This document shows positions 43,914 to 56,084 of a stretch of DNA of 64,000 nucleotides, one piece after another; within the stretch, counting starts at the first letter, position 1, and the number at the start of each line of letters is the position of its first letter. This stretch comes from Harmothoe impar. Its lineage: Eukaryota > Annelida > Polychaeta > Phyllodocida > Polynoidae. The stretch lies in the NCBI GenBank assembly GCA_947462335.1, contig OX381704.1, forward strand, positions 43,528,942 to 43,592,941. The letters are read 5' to 3'. Below the pieces are notes generated by a model. The model ran no database searches. It saw nothing but the letters and a program-made list of their open reading frames with translations, and was not told the origin of the DNA. The position numbers and the translations under genes were made by a program.

Positions 43914-46900
43914 ATGGCTGCTCTTACAGATACTTCACAGCTTCTCTATGACATACCCGGGCAGCACATCTACAAGGGGGCTGTCTACTTGGCTCTACAG
44001 TCAGCCAAGATCCTCGACACACTACCTACATTTCAGTTTCAGCCTGAGGACATCATGGTAGCCACCTTTCCAAAATGTGGTAAGTTTATTGGTTTATATA
44101 GCGCATAACAATTATTGTTAACCTTTCATAATCAAAGTAATGGGTGGGTCGGGTTTTATGTGTATCCTTTTAAAATATTATACCTGAAGTGTGTGGTACA
44201 CGGAATTTATGCACCCGGTCTTTAGGCACCCTGCCTTCAGGCCCCCCTGACCACAGGCACCCTGCCCTTAGGCCCTCCGGATCTTAGGCCCCCGGTCTTT
44301 TGGCACCCTGGCCATAGGCCCCCTGGCTATAGGCCGCAACCTCCTCACGTCCATTACCACTTCCTCACGTCCACTACCACTTCCTCACGTCCATTACCAC
44401 GTCCTCACATCCACAACCCCCTCCTCACGTCCACAACCCCCTCCTCACGTCCACTACCACGTCCTCACGTCCACTACCACGTCCTCACGTCCACTACCCC
44501 CTTCTCACGTCCATTACCACTTCCTCACGTCCACTACCACTTTCTCACGTCCACTACCCCCTCCTCACGTCCACTACCCCCTCCTCACGTCCACTACCCC
44601 CTCCTCACGTCCACTACCACTTCCTCATGTCCACTACCCCCTCCTCACGTCCACTACCACGTCCTCACATCCACTACCCCCTCCTCACGTCCATTACCCC
44701 CATGCTCACGTCCACTGCCTCCTCCTCACGTCCATTACCACCTCCTCACGTCCACTACCACCCCCTCACGTCCACTACTAATTAATTAAGGTGTCCACTA
44801 CCACCCCCTCACGTCCACTACTAATTAATTAAGGTGGACGTGAGGAGCAGGTAGTGGACGTGAGGAGCAGGTAGTGGATTGAGGAAGAGGTCGTGGGCGT
44901 GAGGAAGAGGTAGTGGACGTGAGGAAGAAGTAGTGGACGTGAGGAAGAGGTTAAAAGAGGGGGTTGGACGTGAGGAAGAGGTAGTGGACGTGAGGAAGAG
45001 GTAGTGGACGTGAGGAAGAGGCTAAAAGAGGGGGTTGGACGTGAGGAAGAGGTAGTGGACGTGAGGAAGAGGTAGTGGACGTGAGGAAGAGGTAGTGGAC
45101 GTGAGGAAGAGGTAGTGGACGTGAGGAAGAAGTAGTGGACGTGAGGAAGAGGTAGTGGACGTGAGGAAGAGGTAGTGGACGTGATACCTAAAAGAGGGGG
45201 TTGGACGTGAGATTTGTGCCTACAGACAGGGGGCCTGTAGTCAGGGTGGCCTAAAGGCAGGGGGCTGCAAAACCGGAGGGCCTGTGGGCAGGGGGCCTGT
45301 GTTCCGGCGGCCTACAGGCTGGGGGCCTACAGTCAGGAGGGCCTGTATTCCGGATACCGAAGTGTGTATGGGTCCGTATGCTTGATGAAACAATTTCTAA
45401 GAGAAATGGAACAGTAAAACTTTCTATTATAAGCCTATGTTACATTATCTCCATATATCGATGTGGTATTGGGCGTGTACTTTTGGTAAGAAGAAATTGA
45501 TGAATATTTATACCCGCGGCAATTGCCTCACTTAGGCCAAAAAAAAAAGGTTTGTTTCCGGTCACCCGACCGGGTCTAGCAAAACAGGGCCGGGTCCCCC
45601 TCTTTTTTTTATTTCTGGAAAATTTTGCTATTTACCGTTTTTTACGCTTCGTAAATCGGACAATAATTAAGGATTTTATGGCCATAAAACGGTAAAAAGC
45701 AAAAAAAAAATTAAAAATCCGACCGGCCGGGCCTAGCTTGTCAGACCATGTTACCGGAAACCAAGCTTTTATTTTTTGGCCTTAGTCATGTAGTAACTGC
45801 ATCTTTATTTCTATATGAAGGTTTTCAATTGTCCAATTATTGGGTCCTGTGTCAATGCATGGCCAATATAAAAAGAGATATAACTTATTATCAACTTTTG
45901 TTCCAATTTGATATTCGAACCTAAACCTCTTGCCCCAGGTACAACGTGGATGTGTGAGGTGGCTGACGTGGTGCATCATGACGGAGACTTCAAGATGGCG
46001 GCCCGGGCACCCAGCAACAAACGCTGGCCCTTCATTGAGATGGACACTCCTGTCCCTGGTTTACCCAACAATCTGGAAAAACTCGATGCTGCCAAATCAC
46101 CGAGACTTATCAAAACTCACGTGCAGGCCAGCTTCTTCGAAAAACAGGTAGGTGGCTGACTGTAGCATCACTGCACTAAAAAACTCTAAAGTACCCAATG
46201 ACGTCTTACAGCACGACCCTACGGTCTTCTAAGTGAACAGCATAGAATTAACAAGTTAAAACTCTACAGTCACTAAGAATACCATAAAGTCTTTTTATAA
46301 GACGACTATTTGACAAATTTAGATGCTTTGATTTTATCAGTGTACTGTATCAGTATAATCACCACGTTTTTCCTGGGGATGGGGTAGCTTTCAGCAATGG
46401 ACTGTAGGCTTGTGTGTGTATCACAATTACGGTGATACACTGTAAAATTGGACTCTGATTCTCTGTAATCTCAACGGAATATTTTTACAGTGTGGAGGGT
46501 AGTCATAATTTAACAAAATTGTTGACCCCTACAAAAGCGCATGGGGTAGGGGCATTTAAATGTCAACCTTTACAGTGAAAAACAAAATTAGAGCACGTAG
46601 CAAAATATCCACCCCGTTAGATGGGAGATCTGAAATATCCAGACAAAAGTCTGTTTGATATGGGCAATAGAATTCTTTGTGTACATAATAGGGACTCCTG
46701 CAGAATAAATAATTACAAGGTACCTACCCTGTGTGCTATGTGATGTTAACCTGTAGGTACATAATACATGACTTGTCTTCCATTATTCCTATCACAGGTC
46801 CGTGAGCAGGGTCCCAAGACGTTGGTGGTGTTCCGGAACCCTAAGGACACGCTGGTCTCCTACTACCACTTCTACCGCATGAACGTCGTCTACGACCACT

Positions 46901-47328
46901 TCCAGGGCACCTGGGATGACTACTTTGAGCTCTTCAAGGCCGATCAAATCAACTACGGAAACCTCATAGACCACATGCTGGGTTGGTGGGCACTGAGGGA
47001 CCTACCCAATGTGGAGGTGTTCATGTATGAGGATATGCTCAGGGACAGTCATAGCGCGGTAAAGCGAGTTGCTCAGTTCCTCGGTAAGCAGTTCACAGAC
47101 GCTCAGATAGATGACATTGTTAAGTACACCTCGTTTGATAGCATGAAGAAGAACCCAACAGCAAACTATAGCAACTCTAAGGCCATGAAGCAGAATATTT
47201 CCTCCTTTTTGAGAAAGGGAGAAGCTGGTGATTGGAAGAATTATTTTAATGAGGAGCAAAATAAATATATTGAAGAGCTCATAGAAAAGAAAACAGCAGG
47301 CACTGGTTTAACGTTTACTTATGAATAA
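43914..47328 (+). CDS. Cytosolic sulfotransferase (SULT family), three exons
   Basis: Transfers sulfonate from PAPS to hydroxyl or amine groups of small molecules in the cytosol. Exons 43914-44079, 45939-46147 and 46798-47328 join in phase to 301 residues, close to the usual 285-300. The start context is AACATGG. The PAPS 5'-phosphosulfate loop reads TFPKCGTTW (51-59), where most SULTs have Ser instead of the Cys. The likely catalytic His is H116 in KTH. The 3'-phosphate site is FRNPKDTLVS (Arg138, Ser146), and RKGEAGDWKN (264-273) is the C-terminal PAPS-binding motif. All key residues are present, so an active enzyme is expected; the substrate cannot be read from sequence. Intron 1 carries two transposons (44195-45358 and 45535-45781). 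Polyadenylation signal: AATAAA at 47385-47390. Confidence 0.94.
44195..45358. mobile_element. Foldback-type transposon with minisatellite arms and 9-bp target duplication
   Basis: GAAGTGTGT flanks both sides (44186-44194, 45359-45367). The ends read inward GGTACACGGAAT and GGTATCCGGAAT. Next come AGGCCC/GGGGCCT-rich segments. The left arm is then filled with about 20-bp CTCCTCACGTCCACTACC units (about 44335-44825), and the right arm with the complementary GTAGTGGACGTGAGGAAGAG units (about 44835-45190). The arms meet around ATTAATTAAGG. The whole 1.16 kb can fold into one hairpin. Tandem-repeat-filled inverted arms and a 9-bp duplication match the Drosophila FB element plan. It lies in sulfotransferase intron 1. 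Confidence 0.85.
45535..45781. mobile_element. Harbinger-like MITE flanked by TTA
   Basis: TTA at 45532-45534 and 45782-45784. Ends GGCCAAAAAAAAAAGG and TTATTTTTTGGCC, followed inward by TTTCCGGT/ACCGGAAA. A second inverted layer, ACCGTTTTTTACG/ATAAAACGGT, lies near the centre. Confidence 0.75.
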
Positions 47329-47384
47329 AAGTATAAAAGGATGTACCCAGATTTTTACTATTGTATATATTTTAATTGCTTGAA

Positions 47385-47390
47385 AATAAA
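47385..47390 (+). terminator. Sulfotransferase polyadenylation signal
   Basis: AATAAA 57 bases after the stop. Another AATAAA overlaps the stop codon itself (47324-47329) but is too early to be likely. Confidence 0.6.
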
Positions 47391-47739
47391 CATAACACTG
47401 TCTGAAGCGATTTGGTTGATCTGTTATTCCTTGTTGGCCCCATATATTGACTATTTACAATGATGCGCATATATTGTTATTTTATCAGCGAGAGAAAAAG
47501 TAAAAAGTAAAGGATTTTAGCCAAATATTACGAAATTTGGTCGTTATGGCCAATAAAACGTATCATAGATACTAATGACGAATGCAATGTATGCACAAGG
47601 GGTATGTACTTTATCTCGGCATATTAAAAAGAGGCATATAACATATACATTTTATATGTTAGTTGTGTATCAAAACACCTGGATCCCATATGCTACATCA
47701 CCATCGGGCCTTATAGATGCTAGTTAGGCCTACAGCTAT

Positions 47740-47958
47740 CCGTATAACGGGACTAGCGCATCCTGGTAATTCAGGTAGTCGGGGGCTTAACCCCATCTCC
47801 TTATCAGGCTAATCCCCTCCCTTCACACCTAGAACAAAGGTGCTGATAAGAAATTCACCCATGATGCACTGCTCTGGAGTCGGGGGCCTAACCACAAAGC
47901 ATTGCTCTGAGCCAAGATGGCGGCCCCCATAGCTTAATGCGCTAGTCCCGTTATTCGG
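47740..47958. mobile_element. MITE with 22-bp inverted repeats (AACGGGACTAGCGCAT)
   Basis: CCGTATAACGGGACTAGCGC at the left matches the complement of the right end, GCGCTAGTCCCGTTATTCGG, with one mismatch. No clear target duplication. Confidence 0.7.
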
Positions 47959-48118
47959 TGCAAGAGCAGGTTCCTTAGTAGGGGGCACCATTGCTTGATC
48001 TGGTAACTGGCGAGATAAGCACTTATACAGCAATCACAATGGGTACAAGCTGTTACATGATGCCCCCTAAGAATTCCGCAGTGAAGGCCAGGGAGTTATC
48101 TCATTGGTTGATAATCTA

Positions 48119-49234
48119 ACCAGCTATACACCAGATAACCCATGTTGTGCCAACGTTAGCAAATCAATGTTGGACCAACGTTGAACATACTCTCAGCAAT
48201 GAGAAAAAGGCCAATGTTGGCCAAACATTGCATTTCCAACGTCCACCAGAGGACATGGAAGGTTATATGGAGAGATATTGACCACCCACCCCATTATTTG
48301 CCCCCATAATGGGGCACTAATGTTTAAGTACCAAATGTCCGTGCGAGATAACATAGTCCTGGAAATATCTATATGGGAACACCATTTTGGGGGTAATGGT
48401 GAGCAGATAAGGTGTCATGGTTGGGACCTTATCTGTATCACTTCTTGGCTCCTTGGACTAAGATTAAGGTGAAATGCAAATAGAGGATGAAATGGCTGTC
48501 TCTAAAATGATGATCACATTTGAAGCTGGGTAAATATAACTATACATGTATAACAAGTTGGTCAATAAATGTTTTTCTTCTTCTGTTATGCACGAAGTGC
48601 GGGTGCACGTGGCGACCTAGTTTTCCAGACTATCTTTAGCCACTCCTTTCTGTCTTTTTGCTATTTCCTTTGCTCTGTCTATCGTCAATCCCAGTTGTTT
48701 GAGATCTTTCTCCAGTGTTTTTGTCCAGGTTGCTTTTTGTCCTCCTCTCAGCGTTTTCACGTTTCTAGTGGCTTAATTCCTCCAGTGCTTGTTGCGCTTG
48801 AGTGTCACAGTGCAGTCTCACTGCATGCCTAAACCATCTCATCCGCCTCGTAAATGTTACAAATCACCAATAAATGTTGGAACATTTTTAGGCTCTACAT
48901 CTGGTTGGCTAGACATTGGTACAACGTCATTAGATGTTTTTTTTGGTTCAATGAACACTAAACGTGTTCTTTTATTCTCAGAATATTCACATACGTAGAC
49001 GCTGTACATTCTGTAGTTTATGGACCAATAACGTGCAACGTTTAAAAACCTGATGATGGGCCAACGTCTTAATGTTGGGCCAACATTTCATTTTCATTGT
49101 CATTTCTTTGCGACGTCATGGTGACGTTCTGATGGACGGACAAATGAACTTTGGCCCAACGTCAGAATCTGACGTCATTCCAACATTGACTACTGTTGGC
49201 CCAACATTGGCCCAATGTATCTTTGCTGACTGGG
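48119..49234. mobile_element. Degenerate inverted-repeat element rich in CCAACGTT words
   Basis: The left part has GTGCCAACGTTAGC, GGACCAACGTTG and GGCCAATGTTGGCC. The right part has GGGCCAACGTC, TGTTGGCCCAACATTGG and ends GCTGACTGGG. The two sides are inverted relatives. The middle contains the decayed reverse-transcriptase tail at 48580-48852. Confidence 0.5.
48580..48852 (-). pseudogene. Decayed C-terminal tail of a non-LTR retrotransposon reverse transcriptase
   Basis: Read on the minus strand, fragments in more than one frame include RMRWF, then ATWTKTLEKDLKQLGLTIDR and AKEIAKRQK. This is the pattern of the end of RTE/jockey-like polymerases, where Arg-Trp-Phe-Gly-His-x-x-Arg and a Lys-Asp-Leu-Lys-x-Leu-Gly block are usual. 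Frameshifts and stops show it is dead. Confidence 0.65.
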
Positions 49235-49579
49235 TTGGGATTAGTTCATAAAAAAGGTGATTTACTGGAAATAATCACAATTTAGAAGAAGGACACATTA
49301 AAAACTACAAAAACTGGCCAAAATAGCCCCCTTTTACGATAATTATCGATTGTAGCCTACAGCCTACAAGCCTAAACACCAATTAGAGCAAGGATCGGGA
49401 CCCCCCCCCCCCCCCCCCCCTTGGGATCCAACCATGTAGGCATGAATGACGAGTATATGCTTCCTCTGTGGCCAGAGGCTGGGCTTGTCGTTGACCGGAT
49501 AACATGGTACTGGCGCGAATGGTAGTTCTTGACGTTCTCACTAGGTGGCAGCAAGAGGCAGGTCCGACATTTTCTTGCG

Positions 49580-49687
49580 ACACCGCCTGTCACTCGTGTT
49601 TACTTCCTTATTATCGCTCACCGGTTAATTTCTTCTTTCCCTACAATTTGGTGATATTTCATCACTACACACACGGTGTTGCAAAGG
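49580..49687 (+). other. Possible 5' non-coding exon of TRNT1
   Basis: A GGGTAAGTAC donor at 49686-49695 follows a pyrimidine-rich stretch containing TTTACTTCCTT. The coding exon at 50862 is preceded by TATCTTTACAG, a good acceptor directly before the ATG. Together they suggest an upstream leader exon ending at 49687; its start is a guess. Confidence 0.35.
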
Positions 49688-50861
49688 GTAAGTACGCTAG
49701 ATGTATTTCTAAACCATTGGATGTTATTGCTATGAGGCTGACATTGAATACACCAAAGAAATGAACAGACACGAGAAACATTGCCATTGGCATTGCACAT
49801 CTCGGGTGCAACTACTGTCTTATGTCTACAGTATTTCACAATCTCACTACCAGTAGCTATTATTAAAACAATAAAAGCCTATAGATTTACTTCAGGACAG
49901 TACACTGCCACACTTGAGTCTTGACAGTCACAGTGAATAGTGAATATACCGGTAGAAGTCTATGTTATAGCCTAACAAAAGCACTAGTAGGTCCATACCG
50001 GTATTAAAACAGTGAATTATTAAAACACGGATTAACCCCTACTACCGGTACTACTAGTACCGCTACTACCGGTACTACCCTGGCAGTTACAGCGGTCTCT
50101 CAAACTGACAGTGACACTGACAGCTAGACTCACTGACTGTGACTGAGTAAGTTGACATATCTATAATATTTAGTACCTTCTTATTTACAATCTATAGTAT
50201 TTGCGTCAATTTCATTATTTGTCTTACCAGGTAAAACATAGACATGTGAATCATGAATGCTACAGCATGGTCACAGTGACTGTGCCAAAGCTTAATAATC
50301 ATGATACTTTGATAGCCTAGATTATAGTTTCAAACAATTAAATCCTCAGAGTGCAGTTTTACAATTCATTGACATAGTGTAGGCCTAATAAATCAAGACT
50401 ACATCTGGATGTCAGGAATGATCTTTCCTCAGTTAATGGCCTAGGCCGGGGGCCTAGGAATAGGCCTACTGACACTCAGCCAAATGATAGGGACCTACAC
50501 TGGCTACATGTGATCAGGGAGCATATACTCTCCCTGATGTGATGGAGGAGATGTCAAGTTGTAAATTTAAGGCATTCCTACAATATTGTGATCACTCACC
50601 TAGGTGACAGATGTATGGAAGATATTTTAGGACGTCATGGGTGGGGGGTTAAAAAAAGGATGGGGGGTCCCCCATGTCGCATGTTGAATTCTATTAATGG
50701 CAATGTTACCTGTCGCTTAAATCGCTATGTCCCATGTCGTCTCTAGGAACCTCAGCACATGTCCCATGTTGAATTCAAAGAATATTTGCGGAAAAGAGTT
50801 GGACGACGCTAACCAGCGCTATCCACATTTAGAGCATAAATAAAAGTACTTATCTTTACAG

Positions 50862-53800
50862 ATGCACAGGGGCGTCCTGCGCTCTTCTCTTCTCTCGTGG
50901 AGACACCTTAATCATGTTCCAAGATTAACACAGAGGAATAGTACATTCAACAAAATCAAACTCCAAACCACAAGCCAGCACCCTAGGCTTCTCCAGTATT
51001 GCCAGACCCCTCCTCTGGGGGACCCAATAACGGCTGAAGTTGGCCGGATAAATCCCCCGGACACGCTCGTCAGGGCTCTCTCCGACCACCGTCTCACTCC
51101 TCAACTGGTGACCATGAAGTTAGACACCCCTGAGTTCCACGCACTCTTTACCCCCGAGCTGAACGCGCTCATCGGGCTATTCGCTAAGTATAAGTATGAG
51201 CTGCGTATCGCGGGCGGGGCGGTGAGGGACCTGCTGCTGGGCAGACAGGCTAATGACGTAGACTTTGCCACCACGGCCACCCCTAGTGAGATGAAGGAGA
51301 TGTTTGAGAAGGAGGAGATCAGAATGATTAACACCAAGGGGGAGAAGCACGGCACCATCACCTGTAGGATGCACGACAAGGTCAGTCTCACTATTTTTTC
51401 GCGTTTGCAAGTAATTTCTAGTTCAGCCGTGTATGCATTCCAAGGTTATTCGAATAACCAAGGCCACATGATTCCGAGTGGGGATACTATCTGTGCACTG
51501 ATACATGTCATTCAAATTTTAGGAATAAGTATTGCACGGTACAGTACAGTACCTTATATTCATATATATATCACATGTTTAACATTAAAAGTCAAACCAA
51601 TACAAGTCTTGAATAGATCTTACTCACCTTGCAACTTTATTGGCTTTAGGACCTTGTCCGTAATTGGCTTTGGGACCTTTACAGCACATAGGGAAGGTTG
51701 GTAAAAATAACAAGAAAAGACTAGTTTAGGTCCCCTTGTTTATTGTTAGATAAAGCATGAATCAACCCTGGTCATCAAACTAACATTTTGCCATCCTTAA
51801 AGGAAGGCAATCACAAGCCCTCCCTCTGCCCCCTCCCCTTCCTCCTTCTCTCCCCCCTCCACCCTCTGTCCCCTGCTCCTCCCTCTGCCACATCCTCTAG
51901 CAATCCTGTAAAATCCCAAAGCCACTACGGCTTTGCTGTAAAATCCTTGAAATTGTCCCCTTGTATACTCTTGTCACCAATGGAAGGTATTTCTGTATTT
52001 ATGATTGACTACTCTACAGGAGAACTTTGAAGTGACAACGTTACGAATTGATGTCGTGACAGACGGGCGTCATGCTGAGGTTGAGTTTACACGGGACTGG
52101 CAACTCGATGCCATGCGGCGAGATCTGACAATCAACTCCATGTTTCTCGGTAAGTACTATAGAGATTCAGGCCACACCAAGAAAAAAAACGTAGTCAATG
52201 GATTTGACTTTCGGAAAAGAGGGCTAGCGAGCAACATTTTAAAGTTAATGGGGTTAATGTAAAGTTAGGCAAAAGCGACGATGTTTTTTTTAATGAGCTG
52301 GATAGTAAACCCAAAGAAAAAATGGTTTATTAATCTGTGGTAATCAGGACCCATTTTAAGAAAAAACACTCAAATTATGAAAAAATTAGGACAGCCAAAT
52401 GCAATGACAAATTATTTTTCAAAATACAAATAGAAAATCGCACTTTTCCGAAAATAAGATTCGTGAAATGCATTCACCAACAGGTCTTTTGGTCTGGCCT
52501 TATGTAAAAAAACAACAACTTATTGGTATGGAGCAATTTATGTGCCAGTAGATCTGTGTGTGTATGTATGGCTGCTGATGAACGACAAACTAACGATTCA
52601 AAGCTAGATAGGCCTAAATTGTATACACTCCTTTCACCAACGTATTAATTGTAGTGTGTAATTGTATGTACATGTCATACTATTACATTATGTGGTTTCT
52701 TATGATCACTGTCGCTCCTTTTTTTTATCCTGGCAAAATATTTCTTCTGTCACCAAGAAATTCATGTAGATACATATAATCTATCAATCTAAACTACAGG
52801 ATTTGATGGAACCATTTATGACTACTTCAATGGCAACGAAGATCTGAAGGAACGCAAGGTTCGCTTCGTTGGGAATGCTGTGGATCGGATACAGGAAGAC
52901 TTCTTACGTATTCTTCGCTACTTCCGGTAAGTACATACAGATTTTTTGTACAATGACTACGTTTTCGGCCTTGTTTTACTGAACTCTTGGGTGAAATTAG
53001 AAAAACGAAAATAAAACCAATATCGGATTATCTCTAAAATTCGGTCTGCCAAATATGACTGTCATATCGATACATAATGATATGGAGTATATGATTCTAA
53101 ACTAATAGTGGTGATAATATGTAAGGCCAATAGGACGCCTTTATCATTACAAATATAACTTACCTGTTGGCACAGTTTCTACGGAAGAACAGCCGAGCAC
53201 GCTAACGCACATGACCAGCCGACCCTAGACGCCATTAGACACAACGCCGAAGGACTACAAGGTGAGAGCCTCTTTGATGCGGGCTATCTTTAGCACTTAA
53301 TTACACAGCTTTGTACACCAATAACGCATACTGTATAAAGATAGCCTTCACCCTAGATAACACTGGAGCGAGCTAATGTGTTTTAGTAGTCACCCATTAT
53401 CCCTGCCTGCCTTCAGGTGTTTGCCATGGCACAGGCTCATGGTTCACATGGAGGGGCTGATCCCACTCAAACAGAGTATCATCTCATACTAGTATTGCAA
53501 ATTAACATGGAGTTTGGCGCTTAAAACAAAATGAAAATTCCCCTTATTTGTTACTGGTAAAATAATGCAACTATTTTAGCATGAACCACCTATGATAATA
53601 TTGATATTGATTGAGGTATATATTGTGTTTTCTCCCCCAGGTATCTCAGGAGAGCGGATCTGGACGGAGCTAAAGAAGATCCTGGTGGGTGGACACGCTG
53701 CGGCCATAACACGGGTCATGCTGGAGGCGGGCATGGCGCCTTACATAGGTCAGTACCACACTCTCACCTACCATGAGCTGCTATCAAGTAGTCTATTCAA

Positions 53801-54896
53801 AACTAAACTGGAACATCCTGTAATAGTTATTACAGTATTTACATTACCTGAACTATCTGATGAGTATTGTCGAGCTTCTTTTTAGGTTTATTATGTCGGA
53901 TATTTTCCCTGCGTATATTGATGTCTTTTAGAGAAGATTCATACGCATACTAGTCTATACATTTTGTTAAACATTTGGTGTACATGTATAAGTGTATGCC
54001 TGTATAGATTTTTCTTAAACTTTTGATACTGATAAAGCCACTTGCCTTTCTCAGGTCTCCCAGACGAGTGCCACATTGACGAGTTGGATAGAGTGTGGGA
54101 GAGATGTAAAGACTTGGACCCACAACCAATGACCATGTTAACGGCTCTCCTCAGGACAGAACAGGAGGTAGGTTTTACCGTTGTCACCTTTCTATTGCCA
54201 ACAACCTCTTTATGCCACACAAGTACATTAATGCATTAAGCCCTTTGTTGTTAGGATGCACAAATGCAGCCCTGGCGAATTACTCGCCAGGGGTGCAATC
54301 ATACTCGACGAGATGTGCTATGGTTTATTATACAACCCAGGCATATTTTAACTTAAATACACTTACAGCTTTTAAGAAATGATACCTACCGAAATCTAAA
54401 GACTGAGTAACAATTTAGTTTCATTTGATAAAAAAAAACTGCTATTGTTAATTAAATTCAGACACGATTATTGAACTCTAAGCACCTTCCGCTCTAGGTC
54501 TACAAGTTCCAGGAGCGGATGAAGATGTCGCGAGAAGAGCTGCGGACTGGACTGTTCGTCTTCAACCATCGGGACGACGACTATGGCCCAGACGCATACC
54601 GCTACTGCCAGGACCTTCTCTGTGACACGGCCGGCAAGGAACCCAAGGTCAAAGACAAGATCTGTGAGCTGCTCAAATACACGGGGAGGCGAGCAGCTCT
54701 GGAGCAGTTCTCACAATGGGACCTACCCCGGTTACCAGTCAGCGGGTTCAGGCTCCTGGAGGCCGGTGTCCCCAAAGGCCCCATGTTATCCAAGACTCTC
54801 GCAGCTCTCCGCGAAAAGTGGAAACAGAGTTCATACACTTTAACAGAGGAGGAGTTAATGGGGTTTGTAGATGAACTGAAGGAGGAACTTAAGTAG
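50862..54896 (+). CDS. TRNT1: CCA-adding tRNA nucleotidyltransferase 1, seven exons
   Basis: Adds the 3' CCA to tRNAs in mitochondria and cytosol. Exons 50862-51380, 52020-52149, 52800-52926, 53176-53261, 53641-53748, 54055-54167 and 54498-54896 join in phase to 493 residues, longer than the human protein (434) because of the N-terminus. Residues 1-30 are Arg/Ser-rich without acids, like a mitochondrial import signal. An internal Met at 85 (ATG 51114, ACC context) begins MKLDTPEF, matching where vertebrate homologues begin their catalytic domain. Class II nucleotidyltransferase motifs are GGAVRD (118-123), the metal-binding DVD (132-134), the RRDLTIN base-flipping motif (206-212), and [15 protein letters not shown]. 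The C-terminal helical tail is complete to KEELK. All motifs are intact. Confidence 0.95.
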
Positions 54897-56084
54897 GTGG
54901 AATCAGACACAGGAGCATCATTATTTCATCTTGTTAATTTATTCATTAAGTGTCATAACATGTCATGGTAAGGTTGAGGCTTACTATTGCCTAATGTAGT
55001 CATGAACTGATATCTCTGGCCTGGAGAGAGCTTGTTCGTATGTGGTCTGTGGTATATTTTGCTACGACTATTCTTTATGAATAGGAGACCTACCATGAGA
55101 TACATATCTTAAGTCAGTATTTGTTATTGAGTTGCCATAGACACAAGGTGGAGAGGAGGCTATTGACACATATATACGCTAACCAAAGACTCCAATACCC
55201 AAAATCATGCTTCAGTTGGTATGCAGAACCAAGAGCAACACTATTAATTTGATACTGATATTGAGATGAATGAGAATAGTGTATAGTCTGCTGTATAGTG
55301 TTACGTTTAATGACAAATAATAGTTCTGGCATTTATTTCATGATTCAAGTGCCTACTTCTTATGTCACCATTACAATAGTAAAATCACCTACAGTGTATA
55401 CATACACTTATACTGGCCTATATTGTGTTCTTTAAGATAGTCAGGTTAATGATTACCTACCGTAACTGTTTTTGGTAAAACCTGTTATTACTACTTGAAC
55501 GGACGGATTTGAACATTTGTATATATGATTACAATGTGTATAAAATCATGAATACGACATTTCTGACAGTATATAATCAAACATGATTTATACATAATAG
55601 AAATGCAAAAATGTATGTGTAATACAAAAGTATTCGCGAAAATAAACCCTCCTTTATGAAGGACAACATAATTACATGTATAAATATCTTTGGTATTGTA
55701 TATATCCAATATCTGTCCATGTCTGTATAAAGTGTGTGAGCCTCACACTGAGGGCAAATTATGCTCCCCCCTTTGCTACATTTAAATGTAGTTGAGTAGA
55801 ATGCTGTGACTATCAGAGTACGATTACAGCGCACCCAGTAGGATATCTGCCAAATACACTGTCATCTACCCTACTATATTACAGTTGCACCTGGTCTGGC
55901 ACAACAGTTTTTTTTTTTACAGAATATAAGTGTATAGTTCCATGCTAAAAGACAATAATACTATTTTGCATGTTTTCGACAGTTATATCCCTTCTCCACA
56001 TTGAATGGTGGGGTTGTGGATGAACAACTGATTCCCCCCCCCCCCGTGGCATTGATGGTACCACCATCCATGTCACTGCGCGGT
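54897..56084. other. TRNT1 3' region and AT-rich intergenic DNA
   Basis: No AATAAA was found near the TRNT1 stop; one occurs at 55641-55646. TTTATT near 55333 could be a signal for the minus-strand gene. No other feature recognised. Confidence 0.4.

Noticed and set aside
44330..45200. CRISPR-like regular repeats
   Set aside because: The unit is contiguous, without unique spacers, and the genome is animal; it is the arm of a Foldback-type element.
48569..48832. 87-residue plus-strand ORF rich in Phe and Cys
   Set aside because: It is the antisense of a decayed reverse-transcriptase tail on the minus strand.
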